Shown here: piece after piece, positions 1-5,547 of the stretch
How the letters are laid out: every line of letters starts with the position of its first letter
Position numbering within the stretch: the first letter of the stretch is position 1
Source: Betaproteobacteria bacterium
Lineage (GTDB): Bacteria > Pseudomonadota > Gammaproteobacteria > Burkholderiales > Usitatibacteraceae
Reading direction: 5' to 3'
NCBI GenBank assembly: GCA_012274175.1
Contig: JAAOZZ010000044.1
Coordinates: 1-11,108, forward strand
DNA: 11,108 bases
The notes under the pieces: model-generated
Told to the model about the DNA's origin: nothing
Seen by the model: the letters and a program-made list of their open reading frames with translations, nothing else
Databases searched by the model: none
Position numbers and translations under genes: made by a program

Positions 1-222
1 GCCCATGATCATCCCTCCCTGATGAGCCCCGATCACGCGCAACCTGGCAACGGCCTCCTCTTGTTCTTCCGCGTCGATGATCTCGACACGGCGCTGCCGA
101 GGGCGCGCGCTCTCGTCGCTCGCCTCGAGGAGGAGCCCCACGTGAACCCTAGCACCGGAACGAAGGAGTTTTCGCTCCGGGATCCGGACGGGTATTACGT
201 CACGATCAATGCGCTCTCCTAA
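1..222 (+). CDS. VOC (glyoxalase/bleomycin-resistance) family protein, C-terminal part
   Basis: This is the 3' end of a gene that begins before the window; the frame is open from base 1 to the TAA at 220-222. The visible residues form the last beta-alpha-beta-beta unit of a vicinal oxygen chelate (VOC) fold: a strand with FRVDDLD, a helix, and the very typical ending FSLRDPDGYYVTIN, where R/KDPDGY is the family hallmark before the final strand. VOC proteins are small cytoplasmic enzymes or binding proteins (glyoxalases, dioxygenases, drug-binding resistance proteins), and the specific substrate cannot be read from this fragment. An internal ATG at 22 exists but would leave out the first half of the fold, so the true start is upstream. 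A second VOC gene lies at 3500-3865. Confidence 0.85.
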   Translation, partial: AHDHPSLMSPDHAQPGNGLLLFFRVDDLDTALPRARALVARLEEEPHVNPSTGTKEFSLRDPDGYYVTINALS

Positions 223-281
223 GGCACTCGACCGCCATGGGGCATCGTCGTGAACATTTCTGAAACTTCCAGGATGGGAAC

Positions 282-701
282 ATGAAAAAGTCGGGCGCGA
301 GCCAGGACCAGCCGGCATCGAAGCTCATCTCGGAAAGGATCGCCGAGCTCGGGGATTGGCGCGGGGAAACACTCGGCAGGATGCGCAAGCTCATCCAGGA
401 AGCAGACCCTGACGTCATCGAGGAGTGGAAGTGGATGGGCACTCCGGTCTGGTCGCACGACGGCATCATCTGCACGGGCGAGTCCTACAAGAGTGTCGTG
501 AAACTCACCTTCGCCAAGGGCGCGTCCCTGAAGGATCCGGCCCGTCTCTTCAATTCGAGCCTCGACGGCAACGTGCGACGCGCGATCGACATCCACGAAG
601 GGGAGGAAGTGGGCGTGTCCGCCTTCAAGGCCCTCATTCGCCAGGCGGTCGCCCTCAACCGCTCGGGCAAGTCGAAAACCTCAAAGAAGGCGAAATCATG
701 A
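282..701 (+). CDS. DUF1801 domain-containing protein
   Basis: A 139-residue cytoplasmic protein. The central part, roughly residues 14-125, has the DUF1801 pattern: a helix with LISERIAELGDWRGETLGRMRKLI, then ADPDVIEEWKWMGTPVWSHDGIICTGESYKSVVKLTFAKG, then the NSSLDGNVRRAIDI segment. DUF1801 covers YdhG-like small proteins; a Bacillus relative has a frataxin-like fold, but the role in most bacteria is unknown. The ATG at 282 is preceded by AGGATGGG at 271-278, which supports this start. The last ten residues are very lysine/serine-rich and probably disordered. It lies 59 bases after the VOC gene and is likely co-oriented rather than tightly coupled. The domain assignment is confident; the function is not known. 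Confidence 0.88.
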   Translation: MKKSGASQDQPASKLISERIAELGDWRGETLGRMRKLIQEADPDVIEEWKWMGTPVWSHDGIICTGESYKSVVKLTFAKGASLKDPARLFNSSLDGNVRRAIDIHEGEEVGVSAFKALIRQAVALNRSGKSKTSKKAKS

Positions 702-786
702 TAGCTGGCGACGCGCTGCGTCGAGTACCATGTGTCCGGCATGACGGGGCCGGTGAGGCAATCGGGAAGCGACCATGGGGAGAGAA

Positions 787-1650
787 ATGATGCGATCAGG
801 ACTTTTCGTACGCTTTGCCATCCTCGTCGCGGCGATCGGATGGTCCGCCGCGGCCCTCGGCCAGGAAGACATCGCCGGGTCGAAAGACCACCCGCTGCTC
901 ACCCGCTACCCGGACTCGTTCATCACCGAGTACCAGAAGAACTACAACGCGGTCGAGTTCGTGGTCGGCACGAATGCGGGCGAGCCCGTGAAGAAGACGA
1001 TCGAGGGCGACGCCACGACGCTGGTCTATTTCCACAAGAATGCCGAGCGGCAGCCGAGCGCGCTGCAGGTCCTGCGCAATTACCAGAATGCGGTGAAGGC
1101 GATCGGCGGGGAGGTGGTGTACGAGCGCCTGCCGAAGGAGGGCGACGGCGGCGAGACCACGCTACACGTTGCTACCGGCGGCAAGGAGGTCTGGGTGCGC
1201 GTCGAGCCCGGCATCTTCAGCGCCCCCACCCAGAGCTACAAGCTGCAGGTGGTCGAGGTGGCTGCGATGCAGCAAGTGGTGAGCGCGAACAAGCTGCTCG
1301 ACGAGCTCAACAAGGCGGGCTTCATCGCGCTCTACATCAACTTCGACACCGGCAAGGCCGACCTCAAGGCCGACGGCACGGCGACGGTCGCGGAGATCGT
1401 GAAGATGCTCAAGTCCGCGCCTTCCCTGAAGATCGCCATCGAGGGCCACACCGACAACGTCGGGCAGCCCGCCGCCAACAAGGCGCTGTCGGAGAAACGC
1501 GCGCGCAGCGTGATGGCCGCCATCATCGCGGGTGGAATCGACGCGAAGCGCCTCTCGGCCGCGGGATTCGGGCAGGAGCGGCCGGTCGCCGACAACCGCA
1601 GCGAAGAGGGCCGCGCGAAGAACCGGCGCGTGGAGCTGGTGAAGAAGTAG
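787..1650 (+). CDS. OmpA family outer-membrane / peptidoglycan-binding protein
   Basis: A 287-residue exported protein. Residues 1-25 form a Sec signal peptide (basic start, FAILVAAIGWSAAALG core, likely cut before Gln26). Residues about 26-170 make a mixed domain starting with DIAGSKDHPLLTRYPDS, a pattern I associate with a group of proteobacterial OmpA-like proteins. Residues about 182-287 are an OmpA-like (OmpA_C/MotB) domain with GHTDNVG at 220-226, LSEKRARSV, and the terminal SEEGRAKNRRVEL. Asp223 and Arg238 sit where OmpA-like domains bind diaminopimelate of peptidoglycan (the Acinetobacter OmpA Asp271/Arg286 pair, 15 residues apart as here). The protein probably tethers the envelope to peptidoglycan from the periplasm. 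I chose the ATG at 787 because GGGGAGAG (777-784) lies just upstream; ATG at 790 is equally possible, and ATG at 775 adds four residues. Confidence 0.92.
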   Translation: MMRSGLFVRFAILVAAIGWSAAALGQEDIAGSKDHPLLTRYPDSFITEYQKNYNAVEFVVGTNAGEPVKKTIEGDATTLVYFHKNAERQPSALQVLRNYQNAVKAIGGEVVYERLPKEGDGGETTLHVATGGKEVWVRVEPGIFSAPTQSYKLQVVEVAAMQQVVSANKLLDELNKAGFIALYINFDTGKADLKADGTATVAEIVKMLKSAPSLKIAIEGHTDNVGQPAANKALSEKRARSVMAAIIAGGIDAKRLSAAGFGQERPVADNRSEEGRAKNRRVELVKK

Positions 1651-1684
1651 TCGCGGACGTTTCCTGGGCGAGTAGAGAAGCGAA

Positions 1685-1939
1685 ATGTTCGCGATCAAGG
1701 CCGAGGTTGGCGAGCCGCGGGCAGAGGCGTTCACGCGGCAAACGCCGCGCGTCAGCATCGCCATCAGGCGCACCGCGCTCGCGAAGCGTCGCCTGGGACG
1801 CAGCGAGCTCAAAGGGTTCTCGGACTGGAACGACGGCCGTCCCGAGACCGAGCTCAACTTCAAATTCTATCGCCAGGCGACGAACAAGATCGTGGGCATC
1901 TCGGATGAAGCGGCCGCGTTCCTGCGGGCATTCTTCTAG
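1685..1939 (+). CDS. Small conserved hypothetical protein
   Basis: An 84-residue soluble, basic protein of unknown function, 34 bases after the OmpA-like gene. The N-terminal half is rich in Arg/Lys/Ala and holds a beta-like stretch (RVSIAIRRTALAKRRLG). The C-terminal half, SDWNDGRPETELNFKFYRQATNKIVGISDEAAAFLRAFF, has the balanced composition and amphipathic ending of a true protein, and I believe similar short proteins occur in other proteobacteria, although I cannot verify that here. A weak GAGAAG (1675-1680) precedes the ATG. There is no signal peptide or membrane segment. It ends in two phenylalanines directly before the TAG. No function can be assigned; the gene call itself is reasonably supported by composition and position. 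Confidence 0.6.
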   Translation: MFAIKAEVGEPRAEAFTRQTPRVSIAIRRTALAKRRLGRSELKGFSDWNDGRPETELNFKFYRQATNKIVGISDEAAAFLRAFF

Positions 1940-1981
1940 AGCGGCCGAGGGGTGCGGCAAATCGAAGGGGGGTCAATTCGT

Positions 1982-2410
1982 ATGAATGGACATGTGGCGA
2001 ATGACGACGCGATGACCAATCCTCGCGCCATGGCGCGCCGGACCCTGAAGCGGCTATTGGCCAATGGACGCCTGACCGCGGTGCCCAAGCGCCCGGCCGA
2101 CCAGGACCTCCTGGTGGCCTTGGCCGCATCGCAAATGGATGCGCACAGGAGCTGGCGCGAAAGCGAAGTGAACGAGTTGCTTCAAGCGTGGCTGGAGACG
2201 ATCTCCGAGCCGTTCGGAATCGACCACGTCACCCTGCGGCGAATGCTGGTGGATTCGGGGCTCCTGACGCGCACGACATCGGGATCCCTGTACCGGATCA
2301 ACGCGCAGAGGATGGGAGAAATCGAAGCCATCAGGGGAATCGAACCGGCGGACGTGCTTTCCCAGGTCCGGAATGAGCGCGATCTTCGCAAGCGGCAGCG
2401 TGCAACCTGA
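1982..2410 (+). CDS. DUF2087 domain-containing protein
   Basis: A 142-residue protein. Residues about 35-108 match the DUF2087 pattern: PKRPADQDLLVALAAS, then the signature SWRESEVNELLQAWLETI, then DHVTLRRMLVDSGLLTRTTSGSLYRIN. This resembles a compact winged-helix-like module, and DUF2087 is often found alone or fused to ArsR/MarR-type regulators, so a nucleic-acid-binding role is possible but unproven. The ATG at 1982 is chosen because GAAGGGGGG at 1964-1972 is correctly spaced; an ORF-extending start at 1952 would include the ribosome binding site itself. The tail after residue 110 is charged and helical. It sits between a small hypothetical and a truncated acetyltransferase, with 36 bases to the latter. 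Confidence 0.85.
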   Translation: MNGHVANDDAMTNPRAMARRTLKRLLANGRLTAVPKRPADQDLLVALAASQMDAHRSWRESEVNELLQAWLETISEPFGIDHVTLRRMLVDSGLLTRTTSGSLYRINAQRMGEIEAIRGIEPADVLSQVRNERDLRKRQRAT

Positions 2411-2446
2411 CAACTCGGTTCCCGAAACGTTAGAGGTCCACGAGCC

Positions 2447-2740
2447 GTGATCGAGTATTCAAGCTCCCTGGCGCGCCTCGACCCAGGCGATCTCGACGGC
2501 TTCCTGGCGCATTGGGACTTCGTACCGCTCGAGGGCACGCTGCTCACCATGTTGAAACAGAGCAGCGAAGTGATCCTGGCACGGGAAACGGCCTCGTCCA
2601 TCGTGTGCGGTTATGTCGCGGCACTGAGCGACCGAGTCGCTTGCGCCTACATATCCGCGCTCGAGGTTCGCCCGGAATTCCGCGGCAGGGGCATCGGCAC
2701 GGCGCTCTTGGGGGGCATGGTTTCATGCGGATCGAGATAG
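2447..2740 (+). CDS. GNAT N-acetyltransferase, truncated after motif A
   Basis: A 97-residue protein starting at a GTG with AGAGGT at 2432-2437 upstream. It carries the first half of a GNAT acetyltransferase: a central strand region (EVILARETASSIVCGYVAALS), the strand ISALEVRPEF and the acetyl-CoA pyrophosphate-binding motif A, RGRGIG at residues 79-84, followed by TALL. A complete GNAT would continue for roughly 40-50 residues with motif B (a helix and an LY-x-x-GF strand), but here the frame ends as GGMVSCGSR and stops inside the start of the next gene. The protein therefore lacks the C-terminal part of the fold and is probably inactive by itself. The likely cause is a deletion that removed the 3' end and joined the remnant to the next GNAT gene, 16 bases of which overlap. 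A functional small protein cannot be excluded. Confidence 0.75.
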   Translation: MIEYSSSLARLDPGDLDGFLAHWDFVPLEGTLLTMLKQSSEVILARETASSIVCGYVAALSDRVACAYISALEVRPEFRGRGIGTALLGGMVSCGSR

Positions 2741-3186
2741 ACGACTTGTCGCGCCCCCAGGTGCTTGCCCTCCTGAACGAGCACCTGGCCAATATGTTCG
2801 AGCTTTCTCCGCCCGAGAACGTCTTCGCGCTGGACGTGGCGAAGCTTCGCGCGCCCGACATCACGTTCTGGACCGTTTGGGATAGCGAGGTCCTGCTGGG
2901 CTGCGGCGCGCTGAAGGAGCTTTCCGCCACGCACGGCGAGGTGAAGTCCATGCGCACGCCCAAGGCGCTGCGCCGCAGGGGCGCGGGCCGTGCGATCCTG
3001 GCCCATATCATCGAAGTCGCGAGGCGGCGCGGGTATGAGACCCTCAGCCTCGAGACCGGTTCGAATCCGGCGTTCGTGCCCGCGCAAGCGCTGTACGGGA
3101 GCTTCGGCTTCACGCAATGCGGGCCGTTCGGAAGCTACCGGGCGGATCCCCACAGCGTGTTCATGTCGCTGCGCATTGGCGAGTAG
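2725..3186 (+). CDS. GNAT family N-acetyltransferase
   Basis: A 153-residue complete GNAT enzyme, predicted to transfer an acetyl group from acetyl-CoA to an amine of a small molecule or protein in the cytoplasm. It shows IEIDDLSRPQVLALLNEHLANM at the start, the strand LLGCGALKEL, GEVKSMRTPKALRRRGAG with motif A RRRGAG at residues 83-88, then LSLETGSNPAFVPAQALYGSFGF (motif B) and the ending DPHSVFMSL. This arrangement recalls a widespread subgroup of uncharacterised acetyltransferases (YsnE/PhnO-like in annotation), so the substrate is unknown. The ATG at 2725 uses a G-run (2710-2716) as ribosome binding site that lies within the truncated GNAT gene, and it overlaps that gene by 16 bases, implying translational coupling. 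Confidence 0.9.
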   Translation: MRIEIDDLSRPQVLALLNEHLANMFELSPPENVFALDVAKLRAPDITFWTVWDSEVLLGCGALKELSATHGEVKSMRTPKALRRRGAGRAILAHIIEVARRRGYETLSLETGSNPAFVPAQALYGSFGFTQCGPFGSYRADPHSVFMSLRIGE

Positions 3187-3195
3187 GCCGCCCCG

Positions 3196-3486
3196 ATGCC
3201 CTGCGAAGAGTGCCGCGAGCTTTCCACCCACACCTTCCGGTCGCCCGACGATCTCATTCACACGCTGCGCCTGGCGGCCGTGGAGATGGACCGCGGAGTC
3301 CTCAGCCGCGTGGGAGACGGCGTGCTGCCCGGCACTGCGGAGGCAGACGCCATGGAATCCGTCCTCGTGAGCGGCGCGCTTCCCGACATCGTGCAGTACC
3401 GGTTCCGCTGCACGGTGTGCGGCGATCATTTCTCGTTGACCGCCGACACCTCACAGGGGCATGGTGGCTGGACCCGGGAAACCTAG
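3196..3486 (+). CDS. Small hypothetical protein with two CxxC pairs
   Basis: A 96-residue soluble protein. It begins MPCEEC (Cys3/Cys6) and has a second pair, CTVC, at Cys72/Cys75 followed by GDHFSLTADTSQGHGGW. Two CxxC knuckles separated by a helical segment (residues about 15-60) are what a zinc-ribbon-like site would need if the ends come together, which is an inference from spacing only. The F-x-C-x-x-C-G-x-x-F-x-L pattern with a Gly-rich GHGGW ending recalls small uncharacterised proteobacterial proteins. The ATG lies 9 bases after the GNAT stop, so the two are probably one transcript and may be coupled. No catalytic motif, signal peptide or membrane segment is visible, and no function is assigned. 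Confidence 0.75.
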   Translation: MPCEECRELSTHTFRSPDDLIHTLRLAAVEMDRGVLSRVGDGVLPGTAEADAMESVLVSGALPDIVQYRFRCTVCGDHFSLTADTSQGHGGWTRET

Positions 3487-3499
3487 GGAGGGAGGCACC

Positions 3500-3865
3500 A
3501 TGATTCTTGGCCTACGCACCGCAATCTATCCCGTCACCGACCTGCCGCGTGCGAAGGAATGGTACGAGCGGGTCGCCGGGGTGAAGCCGTATTTCGACGA
3601 GCCATACTACGTCGGGTTCAATGTCGGCGGCTTCGAGCTGGGCCTGCTTCCCGACGCAACGCCGGGCACCACCGGGCCGCAACCGCTCTGGGGCGTGACG
3701 GACGCCAAGGCCGAGCTCGAGCGATTGATCGGCCTCGGCGCCACGGAGCTCGAGCCGCTCACCGAGGTGGGCGGCGGGATCAAGGTGGCCGCCGTGAAGG
3801 ACCCGTTCGGCAATCGCTTCGGGATCATCGAAAATCCCCACTTCAGCGCGGCCGACGTTCGGTGA
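3500..3865 (+). CDS. VOC family (glyoxalase/bleomycin-resistance-like) protein
   Basis: A 121-residue protein spanning a full single-chain VOC module of two beta-alpha-beta-beta-beta units. The first is TAIYPVTDLPRAKEWYERVAGVKPYFDEPYYVGFNVGGFELGL; the second is PLWGVTDAKAELERLIGLGATELEPLTEVGGGIKVAAVKDPFGNRFGIIENP. Glu46 in GFELGL and Glu111 in IIENP fall where VOC enzymes place metal ligands, but the N-terminal His/Glu ligand of true glyoxalase I is not evident (TAIYPV), so lactoylglutathione lyase activity is not implied. The ATG at 3500 follows GGGAGGGAGG (3487-3496), a strong ribosome binding site. An earlier in-frame ATG at 3461 would overlap the upstream gene. Substrate unknown; it probably works as a homodimer in the cytoplasm. 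Confidence 0.9.
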   Translation: MILGLRTAIYPVTDLPRAKEWYERVAGVKPYFDEPYYVGFNVGGFELGLLPDATPGTTGPQPLWGVTDAKAELERLIGLGATELEPLTEVGGGIKVAAVKDPFGNRFGIIENPHFSAADVR

Positions 3866-3909
3866 CGCGTCCCGGGAGTCCTTCGTGAAAATGGTTGCGC
3901 CGACCTGAC

Positions 3910-4314
3910 ATGAAGGAGCATGGATCGCGATGGCTGCTGCTGCTCGCGTTCGCCGCCATGGCGGCAGGTTGCGATATCGCCACCGATGCCGCCACGCGAC
4001 TTGCCTACGACATCGAGGCCGGTGCGGACCGCCTGGGAAGCGCGCCCGGAGATCGCTACAGCGTCCTGCACCGCACGCCGTCGAAAGCGGGCGAATGTGC
4101 CGGGCCGTACACCGTGCAGTTCGACAAGGTCGGAGCGCTGATCGTATGGTGCAAGGACGCCTCGGGGCAAACCGTATCGAGCCACAGCACGACCTACCAC
4201 GCGCGCTTCGTCGATACTCCTCGAACGTATATATTGGACAAGCCCGCCGGCGCGACCCTGACCGTCGAGCTTGAACGGCGCGGCGGCCGGGCGGTCGTCG
4301 CCGATGTTCGATGA
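3910..4314 (+). CDS. Predicted lipoprotein of unknown function
   Basis: A 134-residue protein with a type II (lipoprotein) signal peptide: MKEHGSRW, a hydrophobic core LLLLAFAAMAAG and Cys21 as the lipidated residue. The lipobox AAGC has Ala rather than Leu at -3, which is acceptable but not ideal. Asp22 at +2 would favour inner-membrane retention under the Lol rule known from enterobacteria. The mature domain is polar with Cys63 and Cys81, which could form a disulphide in the periplasm, and a beta-rich pattern (YTVQFDKVGALIVWCKD; TTYHARFVDTPRTYILD). It is not a family I recognise. The ATG at 3910 has no good ribosome binding site; a seven-codon frame at 3885-3908 ends two bases before it and could deliver ribosomes. 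A TTG at 3895 is an alternative in-frame start. Confidence 0.72.
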   Translation: MKEHGSRWLLLLAFAAMAAGCDIATDAATRLAYDIEAGADRLGSAPGDRYSVLHRTPSKAGECAGPYTVQFDKVGALIVWCKDASGQTVSSHSTTYHARFVDTPRTYILDKPAGATLTVELERRGGRAVVADVR

Positions 4315-4353
4315 ACCTGGCAGGAGGAGCCACCAAAGTGCGGCGGCGGTCGC

Positions 4354-4683
4354 ATGCGTAGCGTCGCCGTGATCGTGGCGGTGCTCGCGGTGGCAGGATT
4401 CGTCCTGGCGGGGATGGTCGCGCTGGTCACGGGAAGGGCGTTCGTCTTCATGTTCAACGCCGGATACGCCGATCCCCTGGGCGGGGCCGGCGCGTTCATC
4501 TCCGGAGCCTTCTGGGTGTGCCTGGGCGTGGGCGCATCGCTCTTCACGCTCGCCAGGCTGGTACCGCGTTACTACTACCAGCTCAACGGGTGGCGGGATG
4601 TCGCCTTTCTCGCCTCGGCGCTGTCGGCATTCGCGGCGATGATGCTCATCGTATGGAGGCAACTGGAATATGGCGTGCTCTGA
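4354..4683 (+). CDS. Small three-helix inner-membrane protein
   Basis: A 109-residue protein that is mostly hydrophobic. Three membrane segments are visible: about residues 3-27 (VAVIVAVLAVAGFVLAGMVA), 47-68 (AFISGAFWVCLGVGASLFTL) and 82-103 (VAFLASALSAFAAMMLIVW). Between helices two and three lies RLVPRYYYQLNGWRD, a basic, aromatic loop expected on the cytoplasmic side. I do not recognise the family. It lacks a paired-cysteine motif in the first helix, so it is not MerT-like. The AGGAGGAG at 4322-4329 is 24 bases from this ATG, too far to serve it directly, and better placed for a seven-codon frame starting at GTG 4338. The next gene begins 15 bases after the stop, so they likely share a transcript. 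Confidence 0.72.
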   Translation: MRSVAVIVAVLAVAGFVLAGMVALVTGRAFVFMFNAGYADPLGGAGAFISGAFWVCLGVGASLFTLARLVPRYYYQLNGWRDVAFLASALSAFAAMMLIVWRQLEYGVL

Positions 4684-4698
4684 ATCCGGTCCGCGGCC

Positions 4699-4902
4699 GT
4701 GGAACCGGTACTGACCTCCGTCATCACCTGTCCCGAGTGCGGGGACAGGACCGAGGAGCGGATGCCCACGGATGCCTGCGTGTCGTTCTATGAATGCCGC
4801 CACTGCCGCAGGATGCTGCGTCCCGCTCCGGGCCACTGCTGCGTCTTCTGCACGTACGGAACCGCGAGGTGTCCGCCCATGCAGGTAGGCGCCCATCCGT
4901 AG
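4699..4902 (+). CDS. GDCCVxC domain-containing (seleno)protein family, cysteine form
   Basis: A 67-residue protein with nine cysteines. It has CPEC (Cys11/Cys14), Cys27 in MPTDAC, CRHC (Cys33/Cys36), then GHCCVFCTYG (Cys47, Cys48, Cys51) and Cys58 in CPP. The order TCPxCG, MPTDAC, FYECxxC, LRPxPGxCCVFCxYG, CPPxQ matches the small family named for its GDCCVxC motif, some members of which contain selenocysteine. Here the aspartate of GDCC is replaced by histidine (His46), and there is no in-frame TGA, so this is an all-cysteine variant. The protein is likely to bind a soft metal or act as a thiol redox protein, which is inference. The start is GTG 4699, 15 bases after the membrane-protein gene. 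A MerB-family gene lies downstream with one exported-protein gene between them. Confidence 0.82.
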   Translation: MEPVLTSVITCPECGDRTEERMPTDACVSFYECRHCRRMLRPAPGHCCVFCTYGTARCPPMQVGAHP

Positions 4903-4978
4903 AGGCGGTTCGCGACCGCCTATTCGAAACGTTCCACGATTCCTGCGTCTTCCGGCCTACGCGGCCGCCGAACCGCCT
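4903..4978 (+). other. Competing inverted repeats in the leader of the exported-protein gene
   Basis: AGGCGGT at 4903-4909 can pair with ACCGCCT at 4915-4921 (7 bp, TCGCG loop). The same left arm, extended to AGGCGGTTCG (4903-4912), is also perfectly complementary to CGAACCGCCT at 4969-4978 (10 bp). The two pairings exclude each other. The first begins right after the stop codon of the GDCCVxC gene and has no T-run, so it is not a classic terminator. A third hairpin, GCCTTC-GAC-GAAGGC, is at 5007-5021 just before the ribosome binding site of the next gene. A regulatory switch is only a possibility. Confidence 0.35.
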
Positions 4979-5041
4979 TCGAGCGCTTCCTGTCATAAGG
5001 GAGTCGGCCTTCGACGAAGGCATTCCACCGGAGGATTCACC

Positions 5042-5386
5042 ATGAGAACCATCGCCATCGCCCTGGGCACGGTCGCCGTCGCGCTTGCCGGCACCGCGTT
5101 CGCCCAGGCGTACCCGGACCGCAACTATCCCTACGACCCGCAGTGGGGCGACCGCGACCACGCCCACGAGGTCTATCGCGATAACAACGACGGCCCCGAC
5201 GATCGCCGCGGGCGCGAGCAACGCTGGACGCAAACCCACGACGGGCGCGCGAACCAGTACGAGTGCTGGAACCCGCACGCCGGCCACTTCGAAGGCGTGC
5301 GCCCGGGCGAGCGCCAGGACGACCTGGACTTCTCCCGCTGCCGCGGTATCGGGGGCGGGCGCTTCCAGGAATATTCGGGACGCTGA
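5042..5386 (+). CDS. Small exported hypothetical protein, Asp/Arg-rich
   Basis: A 114-residue protein with a clear Sec signal peptide: MRT, a core of IAIALGTVAVALAGTAF and cleavage likely after Ala21 (AFA/Q). The mature part is very hydrophilic, rich in Asp, Arg, Asn, Tyr and Gly (YPDRNYPYDPQWGDRDH; RDNNDGPDDRRGREQ), followed by a more ordered segment, YECWNPHAGHFEGVRPGE, and SRCRGIGGGRF. Cys75 and Cys100 may form a disulphide. The protein is probably periplasmic; I do not recognise a family, and similar short exported proteins of unknown role are common in betaproteobacteria. GGAGGA at 5031-5036 supports the ATG at 5042. It ends 30 bases before an intrinsic terminator, so it is the last gene of its transcript. 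Confidence 0.82.
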   Translation: MRTIAIALGTVAVALAGTAFAQAYPDRNYPYDPQWGDRDHAHEVYRDNNDGPDDRRGREQRWTQTHDGRANQYECWNPHAGHFEGVRPGERQDDLDFSRCRGIGGGRFQEYSGR

Positions 5387-5416
5387 GATCGGCGGCGCGC
5401 GAATTCCGATCGCAAG

Positions 5417-5450
5417 AACGGCGCCAGGTTCGGCGCCGTTTTTCTTTTTT
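5417..5450 (+). terminator. Rho-independent terminator after the exported-protein gene
   Basis: A perfect 9-bp stem, AACGGCGCC (5417-5425) and GGCGCCGTT (5432-5440), with a 6-base loop AGGTTC, followed by a T-rich run to 5450 (five T, one C, six T). A smaller stem, GATCGG (5387-5392) with CCGATC (5406-5411), lies just ahead. This ends the upstream transcript and isolates the MerB-family gene. Confidence 0.93.
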
Positions 5451-5461
5451 CGGAGCCCCCA

Positions 5462-5475
5462 TTGACGGTGGTCAA
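5462..5475. promoter_or_regulatory. FNR/Dnr/FixK-type palindromic operator upstream of the MerB-family gene
   Basis: The sequence TTGAC-GGTG-GTCAA is a perfect palindrome (ATTGAC...GTCAAT at 5461-5476 when one more base each side is counted). It fits the TTGA-N6-TCAA core shared by CRP/FNR-superfamily regulators such as FNR, Anr, Dnr and FixK; classic FNR has T/A where C/G stand here. It lies 11 bases after the terminator and 72 bases before the ATG of the lyase-like gene. A class II position (-41.5) would put the transcription start near 5510, with the weak -10 candidate CACGAT at 5497-5502. The palindrome is certain; the regulator is inferred. Confidence 0.6.
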
Positions 5476-5547
5476 TCGAGCCTCGCCCGCGCGGTCCACG
5501 ATGGAACGGAGTCTTTCTGCCGTGAACCCACACCGAGGTATATTCGA

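Noticed and set aside
732..1985. A long 417-codon frame running through the OmpA-like gene.
   Set aside because: Its translation is Arg/Gly-rich low-complexity sequence typical of an off-frame reading of GC-rich DNA, while the alternative frame encodes a clear OmpA domain.
4354..4683. The three-helix membrane protein as a MerT-like mercury transporter.
   Set aside because: The paired cysteines expected in the first helix of MerT are absent; only one cysteine occurs, in the second helix.
3607..4896. A 429-codon - strand frame opposite several genes.
   Set aside because: Composition is His/Arg/Gly-rich with no domain; the + strand genes there show signal peptides, membrane helices and family motifs.
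4699..4902. Selenocysteine in the GDCCVxC-family protein.
   Set aside because: There is no in-frame TGA; all positions are TGC/TGT cysteine codons.
5539..5544. TATATT just before the MerB-family gene as a -10 promoter box.
   Set aside because: It ends three bases before the ATG, so a transcript starting from it would begin inside the coding sequence, and no fitting -35 is present.
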